Position numbers and translations under genes: made by a program. Below are positions 12,923 through 24,778 of a stretch of 64,000 bases of DNA, piece by piece (the stretch's first letter is position 1; each line of letters starts with the position of its first letter). Under the pieces are notes generated by a model that had not been told where the DNA came from, made no database searches, and was given only the letters and a program-made list of their open reading frames with translations. The DNA lies in assembly GCA_025677815.1 (NCBI GenBank), contig JAIXMP010000001.1, positions 1,984,001-2,048,000 of the forward strand. Direction: 5' to 3'. The DNA comes from Phascolomyces articulosus (Eukaryota > Mucoromycota > Mucoromycetes > Mucorales > Lichtheimiaceae).

Positions 12923-15186
12923 ATGGATTTTAGTTCATTGAATTTCGAGGATACTCATGACGTTTTTAAAACGGGATATCAATTATGTCCAACCACTACA
13001 ACAGAGCAACAACAGCAACAAGATCACCAAGCTGCCATTGACTTTTTTTCATTTGCTGACGCTTCTACCACTGATTTTAACAATGTTTCTACGACAACAC
13101 AACACCATGGTATTATTACTACGACGTCAGCACCGTCGTCTTCTTCCTCTTCTTCACACCACCACCAACAACAACAAATACAACCTCAACAGCAGCAACC
13201 CATAGACTATACCAATGTACCCCAATTGACTCCCGATGCAGGGAAATTCACGAGTAGTAGTGTACTATCCGGAACGAATCCCGAATATATGATGTCTCCT
13301 TTACAAATTTCTACAACACATGGTACTAATGGGTTAAATCCTCGACCTTATCCTTTGGACGATTTGACGGGTTTTGGAGACGACGAGGTATTTATTATTA
13401 GTAATTCTTTAAAAAAGAGTTATACTTATTATAATTATACCTATACATACAACAGAGACAGACAGAGAGAGAGTTGTGTTTGTGTGTGTGTGTGAATGAA
13501 TGATAATGATGATAGACTGATAAGAGTTCTTTCCTCCTTGAACAACCTCCTCCCCCCCAAAAAAAAATCGAATAGGATTTTCTCAGTCCATTAGAATCAC
13601 CAGCAATTGCACCTACTCATACAACCATGAATACAACAGCAACGCCCACATCCATCTATGATCACTCACATTTAAATCAACAAAATGCGATGATGAATAT
13701 CACTAATAATAATAACGTTATGAATGAAACCTTTTCACCATTAACATCCCCAGCACTTCATGCAGTACCTCCTCATCAGCATCATCATTTCAACCAGTTA
13801 AGTAATGAACCCTCCCCAGAAACTGTGCTACAACAAAAATTAGCCATGATTGAACGGCAACAACATCAACTGCGAGCTGCCCATCGACATTTACAAGGAA
13901 ATCCATCCACCACAACAGCAGCAACGAGTAGTAGTAATAGTAGTAGTAGTAACAGCAATAATCGAAATACCACGTTAGTGATGAATAGCAGTAATACAAG
14001 TAGTAGTAGTAATAGTAGTAGTAACAGTACAACAGTGACAGCAACACCTATCACGACGCATCATGCCCCTAATCATCTTAATCATAATAACATCGGAGGA
14101 CTAGGAGTAGGAGGAACACAGGAGATGTTACCGCCACCCTCGACTGCTACTACTACAAATAATAATAATAATACAAGTACAACGATGAGTATGACATCGA
14201 CATCATCCTCATTATCACAATCTCCTGCATTACCCCAGGATGGGCGTTTCTTAGCCCCAGCAACACCCTCCCTGTTGATGAAACTTGGACGTGGTGCAGG
14301 GCAACCGACGATGCCAAATCACGTTTCACCTGCTGTTGATAATATGGCCTCACTCCCGGCTGCCATGTTAGAAGACCATAGTCAGTCAAACAAGAACAAA
14401 TCCACCTCCATCCATAAAAAACCAGCACCCAAACGACGAAAAACATCTCGATCTACAACCACAGCACCATTTACATCACCAGGGTTGGTCCCCATGGCTC
14501 ACATGTCTCCACGCCCGAACGCAGATCCGACCATTGCTGCCCTTGTATCACCTGCTGCTTTGCGACCTATGCCTACAACAGCACCTATCCAGTCGTCCCC
14601 ACGGGCTTTAAAACCATTGATTTCTCCCTCTTTACAACCCAATGGCAAACGGTTATCGGCCATTGAAGAACAAGTGGCAGCGGCCGCTTTGGCCACCAAA
14701 AGCAATTATCAAAATATGCGGGAAGGCAAAGCTAAAAGTTTGGGGATTGATTTTTCATCGAGTTTTCAATCGGGTGTAGAAAATCGAAGATCCGCTCATA
14801 AAGCAGCAGAACAAAAACGAAGAGATACATTGAAACAAAGTTTTGATTCTTTAAGAAAAGAAATTACAGATGCTTTGGTGGAAAAAGAACAAGAAGAAGG
14901 TGAATTAGAGTCGTCGTCGTCTGGTTTAAAAGAACAAGAAGAAGAGGAAGGTTCGGGACAAGGCGATGTCAAGGAAAACAAGGAAGAAGAAAACAAACCA
15001 TTATCATTGGAAGAACTAAAGTCAAATAAGGAAAAAGAAGTCAAACAAATGAGTAAAGTGGTTTTAATACAACATTCATATGAATATATTTTGAGATTAA
15101 AAGCTCAAAATCGACGAAAGGATGAAGAATTGGATAAACTTAAGGAACAAATTCAGTCACTTAAACAACAACTGACTGAAAAATAA
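12923..15186 (+). CDS. bHLH transcription factor with very long acidic loop
   Basis: Two exons (12923-13387 and 13576-15186) give 691 aa. The junction reads 'GFGDDE' then 'DFLSPLESPA', a phase-0 intron with a (GT)n tract. Most of the protein is low complexity: Gln/His/Ser/Thr-rich N-terminus and Asn/Ser/Thr runs, typical of activation regions. A basic region, 'RRSAHKAAEQKRR', lies at residues 559-571 with the His-Glu-Arg spacing (H563, E567, R571) of E-box (CACGTG-type) binders. Helix 1 runs to about residue 595, then about 50 Glu/Ser/Lys-rich residues, then helix 2 ('MSKVVLIQHSYEYILRLK') and a leucine-zipper-like end. It should act in the nucleus as a dimer. Target genes are unknown. Residues 265-278 ('KKPAPKRRKT' region) could be a nuclear localisation signal. 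Confidence 0.9.
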
Positions 15187-15478
15187 TTCACCCTATTTTA
15201 TCCTTTTCTATATACATATACGCATAAATATAATACTATTACCTAAATAAATTTATTACAATAATAATAAGAAGCAAGGTCACCCCGCTCTTTTCTTTTA
15301 CATACACAAATAATCCACACGACCTCCTTTTTTTTCTTATTTATTTTCCCACTCCACTTTCCCGCCCTTTGCATTTCTTTTCTTTTTCTTTCTTGTTTTT
15401 CCCTTTTTCTTTTCTTTTCTTTTTTTTTACTTTGTTCTTTTATCATTATTATTAAAAAACTATTAAAGTCAAAAAAAC
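15187..15478 (+). promoter_or_regulatory. Pyrimidine-rich leader region of the kinase gene
   Basis: Between the bHLH stop and the kinase ATG there are 292 bp. From about 15320 to 15440 the + strand is almost pure C/T (poly-TTTC), as often seen just upstream of fungal transcription start sites. Promoter function is inferred from position. Confidence 0.35.
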
Positions 15479-16969
15479 ATGGGTGTATTTCAAACCCTTT
15501 TCCAATCACAACAACAACCATCGTCTTCATCTTCTTATAATATGGCTGAACCAAATCATAACATACTTCAACAAGAAGTATCACCTTCTTCTCCTACTTC
15601 ACAAAGGCATAGTATGGATACAAGTAGATTTGTGATGCATGGCAATCATCAACATAGTCATCATTTGACAAGTCCCACGCCAAGTAAACTTTCTTCGTCA
15701 TTAAACGATATCATGGATGGTTGGCGTGGACTTTTATGGGGTGATAATAAAATGTCACCAGATGCTTTACAAGAAGAACGATCCGCAGTGGATACCACAT
15801 TAAAACGGACTCCTTCGAAATCTTATTATTTAGACCAAAAATGGGGAAACTGTCAAGAAATTATCGGTCGAGGAGCTTATGGAAAAATAAGAGTGATTCA
15901 TAAAAATGAAACCTTTTATGCTGTCAAGGTAATAAACTTCTCTTCTTTTCTGCTTTTTTTTTATCTTACGTAGTCATCATTCTATATATACAATGGTCAC
16001 ACACTTTTATTACATAACATAACAAAAAAACATACAACACACACAAACACACACACAACACACAATTAGGAATTCAGAAAAAAGAATTCAGAATCACCTA
16101 AACGATTTATTCAACGAATTACCAATGAATATCAAATTGCATCGTCATTACATCACAAGCATGTAATACAAACATTTGATCTACTCCCTTTGAACGAAAC
16201 ATCTCCGATCTATTGTCAAGTGATGGAATATTGTGATGGAGGTGATCTTTTTGCTTTAATCTTTGAATCAGCGGATGGGTTGATACCAGCCGAAGCCAAT
16301 TGTTTCTTTAAACAATTAATGCAAGGTGTCGATTATCTTCATCATCATCATATTGTCCATCGTGATTTGAAACCAGAAAATTTATTACTCTCTTCGAATG
16401 GATGTTTAAAGATTTCTGATTTTGATACGGCCCTTGTCGACGAACATGATTCAAAGAATCATCAACAAGCAGGTCTTGTCGGATCAGAACCTTATATTGC
16501 TCCTGAACAATTTGAGCCCTACGAATATGATGCCATGATGGCGGATATATGGAGTTGTGGCATTATTTATATGGCGATGCGAACAGGAAATCAAATGTGG
16601 CAAGTGGCAAAACAAGGTGATGATGAGGATTATGATCGATATATTAAATTTCGTCAATTAATTGATGGCGAACGACAAAAAGTGAAAAGAGAACGATTAC
16701 AACGACGTCAAATGGCATTGGAGAATCAGTGTGATCGAGAATGGACAGAAAAGAGAGAAGTTGATATGATTAAAGCAAGAGAAGCCATTAAAAAAAGAGC
16801 CAAAGAAGATGGATGTGATGTGTTTCATGGTTTGGAAATGGGACCTAAACGATTAATTTATCGTATGCTGGATCCGAACCCTAATAAAAGACCGACTGCC
16901 AAAGAAGTTATAAATTCAAATGAATGGATGGTAAATGTTGTTACGTGTCAACCAGCATCATCAACATAA
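15479..16969 (+). CDS. Ser/Thr protein kinase, HAL/NPR-like, with DFD motif
   Basis: Two exons (15479-15928 and 16070-16969) give 449 aa; the intron carries an (AC)n tract. A Ser-rich N-terminus (about 120 residues) precedes the kinase domain: Gly-loop 'IGRGAYGKI' (about 129-137), ATP lysine 'YAVK' at K150 exactly at the exon end, 'VMEYCDGGDLFALI', catalytic 'HRDLKPEN' (H247-N254), then D267-F268-D269, where most kinases have DFG, 'SEPYIAPEQF' and 'ADIWSCGIIY'. The wording matches the fungal Hal4/Hal5/Npr1 group, which regulates potassium and nutrient transporters. A charged insert (about 345-390) sits in the C-lobe. All catalytic residues except the DFG glycine are present, so it may be active. 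Confidence 0.9.
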
Positions 16970-17999
16970 CAGTCATACTTTAAAAATACCCGCGCTCATC
17001 ATCTTTTATCTTTACGTAACCCTTTTTCTATTATCCTTCTTTCTCTTTATATATATATATCTTTTATTATTTGTACATATCATAACATATCATTTAAATT
17101 TACTTTTCATTGGCAATTGTAATAATAGTAATAGTAAAAGTATATCATGTTGGAAACAGAGTTTCAAAAATAGTAGTTGTTTAAAATGTGGGAAAAAACT
17201 AAGGTTTGGGGGGATGGGGGAGGTTATAAAGAGGAAGAAGAAGGAGAATCAAAAAGGATTATCCAACAATCTAAAACATGTAATTTCAAAGCAACATTCT
17301 AAATCTGGTAACCAGAAGACGTCACTCCTTCTTCCAATCAACTATTATTATCGCCCTGCAAAAGTTAAGTTATTCTCTCTTGTTCTTTTTGTAGTAGTAC
17401 GTATATCTATGCTTTATGTTGTTATGATGATGTGTGGTGTGTGTGAGTGTGTCTGCTTAGTTTTTTTTTTTTGCTGAGCTTTTTTGTAAACCGACAAAAT
17501 GTATTCTACTATTACTACTTGTTGCTGTTGTTGTTATTATTGCTTCTCTCTCTCTCTCTTTTTTTTTTTCACTTCTTTCTGCATCTTGTCTTTTTTTTTT
17601 TACACTTCTTTTCTACTTTTTTTTTTTTACAGAAACGAAAAAAAAGTTATTTTTCAACCAGTGTCAAAATATTCTTTAAAGGTACCAAATAAAAAATAAA
17701 ATAAAATAACCCCTCTCTCACATACTCTCTCCATTGTCCGCCAGTATGAACATTGGGGGAGAACTCCATTAGAAAACGGGAAAATTGCGCAGTTCTATAA
17801 TAATACCATGATGACTGGAAATATGTTTCAAACTCACTAAGCGTCTTTTTTTTTTCTTATTGTTTTATACTTTCTCCCCCTTTCTTCCTGGTTCTTCTAC
17901 TCTTTTCCTCCTCCTCTTTATATATATCGTCCAAAAAGTCAAATCAGTAAAGTGAAAAAAACTCTCTCACTTGAACATAAAATATATAAAAAAAAAGTC
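16970..17999. other. Intergenic, poly-pyrimidine tracts
   Basis: TA and GT microsatellites and long T/C runs (about 17460-17640 and 17840-17920). Open frames here are low-complexity and overlap; none was accepted. The last 150 bp are the probable promoter of the FYR protein gene. Confidence 0.5.
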
Positions 18000-20900
18000 A
18001 TGACCTTGAGTGTTGCAGACACGTTGAATACTGAACTGGACATGGCACGGATTACAACGACGACACAAACTGTAACCGAACGACATACCACCGAAGTAAC
18101 CGAAGAAAAATACCAACTCCTTAAAAGACGTCTTAAAGAAATAACAGAGGTAGTTATTTTTTTTTCATTTTATTTATATATTTTGAAAAGAACATTCACT
18201 CATATAAACTATATTATTTAGAAAAATGAATTGTTAGCCAATGACTTGAATCGAGCAAAGAAACGTTTGAGAAGACTAGCTAAAGAAAAAAAGTATGTAA
18301 ATAAAAAGGTGGGGAAAAGGGAGGAGAAAGAGGCATTATTGCAAAAAGGAAAGAGGGGGGAGTTCTGCTTCAAGTTGTGCGTGTGTATATATGGATTAGG
18401 AGGAGGAATCAAGAGATAGATAGATAGAGAGATAGGTAAATGGAAGAAGGGTGTTAAAGGAACACGATAAGGCAGAGAGAGGAGGGAGGGGGGATGGGGA
18501 TTTTATTCTTTTAAGGGGAATAGAAAAAAAAAAGGAGAGAAAGAGAATATGCAATTGACGGGAAAAACGCCACTTTTTTTAGTATATTGCTAGAAAGGAT
18601 CTGCAGATATGATCGTGGGCAACAACATCAGTCGATCCCAAATAGTATTCATGTTCCAATCACTTCTACTACTTGTTCTACAACAACAACAACAAATGAT
18701 ATGGATCTTACTTTAGAATCTGCTTCTACTCCACCACTTCAATCTTCTCAAACAATGGATATGGAAATTGATGATTCAGCAAGTACAGTTTCTGATGTTG
18801 TTGGATTTGAACAAAAAAGTCAAAGTAAATTTCTTCTTTCTTTTATTATTATTATTGTTGTTGTCCGTGCGTTGACTTATCGAATTATTTTTTTTAGATT
18901 CACCACAACCACAACCACCTCCTTCTGCTCCTCCTGTTTCTGTTGTTTCTTCTACAACACATGATTTATCACCTATACCATCTACTTCGCCTACTAATTC
19001 TAGTACTACTTGGCACTCTCCTTATTCACAACAACAGCAACAAAATGAAACATCACGAGAAAGAGAACCACCACAAAATCATTATCCTCATTCTACAAAC
19101 ACAACTAGACAAGAACCATCACAGCAACATCAACAGAAAGAACAGGAAGAACAACAGCGCCAAGAACAAAAAGAACAACGACATTTACCTGCGCCTTCTG
19201 TACCACGACCCACACTTCCTCCCCCATCCACAGCATTGGCTCAACCTCATCACCATCATCATCCTTATTCATTACCACCCATTTCACAACATTTATCTGC
19301 AGAAGCAGATCGTCACCCACACCCACATCATGCACCCCCTCCACCTCCACTTTATCAACACCATCATCAGCACCAACCACCACCACCGCATCATCATACC
19401 AATAATAATCACAATCATCATCATCATCCACCTTCAGTTGTACCAGCACCACCTATTGTTCCTGAGCCTCCCGCAGTAGCAATTACAACTACCAATACCA
19501 TTCATGCTACACAACAGGCAAAGCAATCCACTTCATCTGATTCACCGCCACTTCCTCAGCCCACTTCTTCGAATCACCCATCTCCATCGAATTCACAAAG
19601 TTCTTCTTCACAATCCAGTAGTCCGGCTCGACCACGTGTAGAAGTAATGTTACAAGATGGTCGAATGGTTCCCTCCTCTCGACCTAAACGTATGCGACGA
19701 GGACCTGTGGAACCAAAAATGCGCCGTGTACAGCCTCTTGAAAAAGACCCTGTTTCAGGAGAATATAAACTTCCGGCGCGTGTGGGTATTCTTACAGTTC
19801 ATGCTTTAGGACGTGTTGTACCTCTTCCTACTTATCACAATGATCGTTACATTTGGCCTCCTGGATTTAAAGTGAGCAGGTAAATAATAGAAACCTGGGA
19901 ATTCAAATATTTCCCTTTTTTGGGGGGGGGTGTAGAAGGGTAAAGGAGTATGAAGTAAATCCAATTCAACCTTATTTTTGTGGTAAAAAAAAAGACAACA
20001 ATTCTGGTGGCAATGCAATTCTAATTTTATTATCTTTATTAGAACGTATTTGAGTATGGTCAATCCTAATGCTAATACAGTATATACTTGTTCTGTGGAA
20101 GAAAATGGTGAACAAGGACCCAGAGTAAGTTATTAATTATTTTTATTTTTTTTGGGGGAGGAGGAGAGGAGGAAAAGGAAAAGGAAGCGACTGGAAAAAA
20201 AGAAGGTTTTTTTTATAAACAAACAAAACACAAAAAAAGATGGGGTGCTTACAGAAAACGATTTACTTTATTTTTGATAGTTCCGAGTGGTTGCTGATGA
20301 TTGCCCTGATCAACCCATCATTGCTAATTCAGCAACAGGTGTATGGACTGCTATTGTTAAACGCGCCAATGAAATTCGACATAGGGACCATTCAAACTCG
20401 GGTAATTGCTTTTTTTTTCTCCGTATATATATATATATATTGGGCTTCTTTTTTTTTTCTTCATAAGATGCAACCAAAAAAAGGAAAATTAGAAGAATGG
20501 AAGCAAAACATTGGATTACTGATGATGTAAATGGATTGGGTGGGGAATTATATCTATCTATTGATTAGCCTCCGGACCCGATTATTATGGATTTACACAT
20601 GCTACTATTGCCAAAATGATTCAAGATCTTCCAGGAACAGAAAATTGTATCAATTATGTATGGCAAAAGTTTGGTGTCATGCATCAAAGAACGGCTGCAG
20701 GTGTTGCAGCTGCTGCACAAAAGAAGTTGACGAATTTGGAAATTATGGGAAGCGCCAATAAACGTCCTCCTCCTCTTCATCATCAACAAGATCGAGATGA
20801 TTTTACTATTATGGAACATCCGGAAGAATTAGCTGGTATGCATCATCATCATCATCATCAACATCACCACCATCCTCCTCCTCCTTCTTCTAGTTTAAAT

Positions 20901-21083
20901 CATAATAGCAGTAGTGGTAGTAGTAGCAGTAGTGGTACTCATACTTCTAATGCACATGTTGGCCCACCATCCTCTTCATCACATTCTGCCAAAATAGACG
21001 TACCACCACCACCACCACCACGACCATCACAAGAACCCATTCGATTGATTCAAATGCGACAATCCTCATCGACGGATACCTAA
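18000..21083 (+). CDS. FY-rich (FYRN/FYRC) protein with INO80F/TBRG1-like N-terminus
   Basis: Seven exons give 720 aa: 18000-18149, 18222-18292, 18583-18824, 18898-19879, 20043-20124, 20281-20401, 20569-21083. I chose the first in-frame ATG (18000). Residues about 30-85 form a basic helix ('EEKYQLLKRRLKEITEKNE', 'LAKEKNILLERICRYD') resembling the INO80 complex subunit F segment. A long Pro/Gln/His-rich linker follows. Residues about 445-600 read as the paired FY-rich domains: 'ARVGILTVHALGRVVPLP', 'RYIWPPGFKVSRTYLS', 'SGPDYYGFTHATIAKMI', 'INYVWQKF'. The FYR pair occurs in TBRG1 and trithorax-type proteins and binds chromatin partners. A His/Pro/Ser-rich tail ends the protein. A nuclear chromatin role is inferred. 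There are no SET, PHD or JmjC domains. Confidence 0.85.
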
Positions 21084-22284
21084 TGTTCACCTACTTTATA
21101 TATTTCTTTTCTTCTTCTTTCTATTGTTACATTTATCAAAAACCATTGGATTCATATATATATACAACAAACACACAAGACACATCTTATCCTTCGTAAT
21201 AATTAGTAGTAGTCATCAAATCTCAACTATCTCCAGCGAACTTTAGTCTTTTTTCTTTATTTTTTTGCTCTTTCATCACACTGCCATCACGACTACTACT
21301 TTTCAATGCATCCTATCATCACATCCATCACGAGAACCTATCTTTGTTGTTATTGAGTAGGAAAAAACCAAACCAATCACAAAAAAAGCAATTCGAATTA
21401 TTAGTTTTCCTCATTTTATCTAAACTTGTAGTAGTCTTTTTCTTCTTTCCTTTTGCTATCTCCCTCCCCTTTGTAACAAAAACAAACCCAAAAGAAAAAG
21501 AATGACACCTCTATAAGATGTGATGATGACGTGAGAGGATGATGTACATATATGCCTTTTTATTATTCATGAATGAATTTTCTTCTTTTTTTTTGCAGAG
21601 CAGATCCATGTCTTGAGTTATTCTACTACTACTACGTACTTTATATACCAATCCAAACATCAACCACGAACGCAACCCAATTGTATTTGTTATAATTCTG
21701 ATTTTAAATTACAAGTTCAGTTCCTCTCCATACTACGAATATATATTATATTGTAAATCTTGAACAATGGAATGATCATATCCTTCGCGTAAGTTGGTAC
21801 ACTATGATGAGTTTCTTTTTAGAGTCCGTGGTTTATTACTCTTGAAATTGATTCCTATATGGATCATTAGGTGAGTCATCTTTATTTTTTTCTTTGACAA
21901 AATATAATATTACGTATTATTAATAAATGATTGATCATCCCACAAATGTCTTTCTTCTTTGCTTGCACCACTTTTGTTCTTTGTCATCCATTGTTTTTTT
22001 TCTGATGTTTGCTTCCAATTGCTTTTGACATATATTATCCTACCATCCGAACGCTGTGACTAAGAGCCGTTTTATCATTCTTTATGTATGAACGAATATA
22101 TATATCATCACTATTCTTGGAGAGGATATGTATATCCATATATTAAAAAAAAGTTACCAGCAGTGGATTACTTGTAGTTATGTAGAAAAAAAACAACCTT
22201 GATTTTTGTACATAAATAGGTAGACTATACAGGTTCAGACCTATGTATCAGATACTACGCTTGCCCCACTAGATAACCAATTTA
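21084..22284. other. Intergenic stretch, nothing recognised
   Basis: 3' side of the FYR gene and flank of the pogo-like element. Short AT-rich frames only. Confidence 0.5.
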
Positions 22285-23960
22285 CAGTCAAACCTCGTTT
22301 TTTGCAGGTACGGTATGTTGTGAAAAATAACCTGCAAAAAGCGAGGACCTGCAAAATAAGATTACACAGACTGGGACTTAATGATTACTTACTGTTTACT
22401 ATGAGTTATATGACACCTTTCCAATAATAAAGTACTACAATCAACCTACTAGTAAGACTATAGAATAACTGCTATCCTATTTTTAATTAATTTTTTTTAA
22501 GTTGCATTTACTTTATGAACTTCTTTTATTCATTACACTTTTTTACTCGTATTAAAAACCTACTGATGATATGTATGGTAGTGCATATTAGCACAAATGT
22601 AATGTAACTAATGATGGCCGAGCTATCACCAATAGACAATTACTTCAATGGATGGAAGCGAAGTATAAACCCGAAAGTACCCCTAATGAAACCACTCTTG
22701 CAAAAAAGATGACGCAACGAAAGATTGATGAAGAAAATGATATTATGAAAAGTGATAAAAAAAGAAAAAATCTCGTGCAAAGTGTCCAGTATGTTTATAT
22801 CAATTTACTTTTAAAACTAAATACAAATAATGAAATAATATATATATATGAATGTGTGTGTGTGTGTGTAAATTTATAGCAACTTGAATATCCCTTGTAT
22901 ATGTGGGTTGAACAAAGATGCCATATGCGTACTCCTATTAACTGGGAAATAATTAAAAGGGCTTCCAGAGATTTAAAGAATAAGATGGATATCTCTGATG
23001 AATTAGGCTATCCTAATGGATGGAAGGGTCGTTTCCAGAAATGATATGGTTTGAAAATGCAACGATTCCATGACGAAGGCAGTTCTGCAGGTTTAGAATT
23101 TGCTTTAGCTAAACTACCAGAAATTCAAGAAAAAACAAAGCAATATGCTCTTCGTGGTATTTACAATATGGATTAGACTGCTATATTTTATGCAAGTACC
23201 TATGACAACATTCTCTCTGGTCCTTTTAAAGTACTAAACAAGTTAAACAAGACTGGTTGTAGTTTTTACTACAAATGTTAATGGATCTGACAAGTGGTAC
23301 TCATGGTTTATTGGCAAGTCCAAAAAACCAAGAAGTTCTGATATGGTCTATTCTCTATTATCGCTGTTGAATTTATTATATTTATATCTTATACAGAGAA
23401 GTACTATTTTTTTATATTAACTACAAAACAAAGCACTTAGAAATAAGGTCGACCTTTCTTTTTACCGTGGTAACGCCAATGCATGGATAGCGCATAGTAT
23501 TTTTAAGGAATATTTAAAAAAAGCTTGATAGAGCTATGGCACACCAAAACCGTAAAACTTGTCTTCTGTTGGATAATTTCTCTAATCATTTTTGCGATTA
23601 TGAGCCAACTAACATTGAATTACTTTACTTGCCACCCAATACTACATCAGTGATCCAGTCATTGGATGCTGGTATTATTAGAAGCTTCAAGACTCATTTC
23701 AAGTACGTGATATTATATAATATATATTTTCATAGGATTATATACTTCAGGTTGATATTGATGCATAAAAATATATAGGAATTCACAGTATGAGGCAGCC
23801 TATCATAATATTCAAGAACGATTAGATAGAGACATCCTTCCTAATAATGGAAATGTTTTTCGGGTTGATGTTTTGCAAGGTATAAAGTGGTGTTTGGATG
23901 CTTGGGAAGAAGTAGTGCTTTTTTTTTTAAAAAAAAAAAGCTGTTACCAGCGAATTTCGA
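22285..23960 (+). mobile_element. Degenerate pogo-like (CENP-B type) DNA transposon
   Basis: A TA followed by CAGTCAAACCTCG at 22285 resembles the terminal repeat of Fot/pogo/Tigger elements, and 22291-22309 pairs with 22330-22346 as an imperfect inverted repeat. From about 22620 the + strand, with frameshifts, encodes a CENP-B-type DNA-binding region ('RQLLQWMEAKYKPEST', 'YPLYMWVEQRCHMRTPIN') and a DDE transposase: 'YNMD' then a stop then 'TAIFY' (first Asp), 'NGSDKWYSWFIGKSKKPR', 'CLLLDNFSNH' (second Asp), 'PPNTTSVIQSLDAG' (third Asp). At least three stops and several frame changes show it is dead. No matching right-hand terminal repeat was found, so its 3' end is uncertain. Confidence 0.8.
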
Positions 23961-24778
23961 AATAACTTTGTAATAGGTTCATATAAAAACCTTTTTACAA
24001 TCTAGTAGCGCAGAAATTACATGCTTGTGAAATATCTCATCAAAGACTTGTCATTTTTCATTTTTACATAACCGGAAGAAAATGTATTTTGATTATGTAT
24101 TATAATAAATAGAGTAACAGTTTATCATAAAAACAAATAACATGTATAACTTATTAGAATCACGGATGGATTATTAAGACGAAAAAAAAAGAGAATAGCT
24201 ATGCGACATTCAAAAAAAAATATCACCCGTCTTTTTTCATTCCTTGTAAGAAGAAAATATATTGAAATATGATATCCTATATGCTATAGGTACAATATTG
24301 TTTATTTGATAATACGTAAGATTCATATAAAAAATTGATTCTGGAATTCATTCATGTTGCAGGCATCTGTGAACCCAATATGGAAATTTACCATCAAAAT
24401 CCGAGCAAACATATGTTGCATCATAAGGTGGTTGCTCCCTGCTTAAAATCTTCATTTCAAAACTCATATTCAGATTACCATAAGAATTAATATTCTATGT
24501 GTGTCAAGTATATAATTCTTTGAAAAAAAAAGTCTATTTAATAAAAAGATTTTGCACACCATATATACTATTGAACGTTTTGTATTTATTTTTATTAAGA
24601 ATAATATGGTCGCCCACGATGTAGAAAATAGAAATTATTGCGCAAGTATTATTTTGGGTAAAGAATTTTTTTTTTTGGGGGTATGTTGATACACATGAGC
24701 TTGATATTGAATTTCTATTTCATGTATATCTTTTGATATGATATGTATTAACACGTTTTAACTTTTCCTTGAGGCAAC
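23961..24778. other. Intergenic; one short minus-strand ORF
   Basis: Mostly AT-rich and empty. A 39-codon minus-strand frame at 24348-24467 begins with ATG and has a balanced composition ('REQPPYDATYVCSDFDGK', 'FPYWVHRCLQHE'), unlike the poly-Lys/Ile frames around it. It could be a relic exon. No family was recognised. Confidence 0.35.

Noticed and set aside
13790..14047. Minus-strand poly-Tyr/Leu frames
   Set aside because: Mirror of AGT/AAT codon runs in the bHLH gene.
15243..15584. Minus-strand Lys/Arg-rich frame of 113 codons
   Set aside because: It mirrors the pyrimidine-rich leader of the kinase gene and overlaps its first exon.
17447..17699. Leu/Phe-rich frames near 17.5 kb
   Set aside because: They arise from poly(T) and (CT)n tracts.
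19105..19452. Minus-strand Val/Asp-rich frame
   Set aside because: Mirror of the His/Pro-rich linker of the FYR protein.
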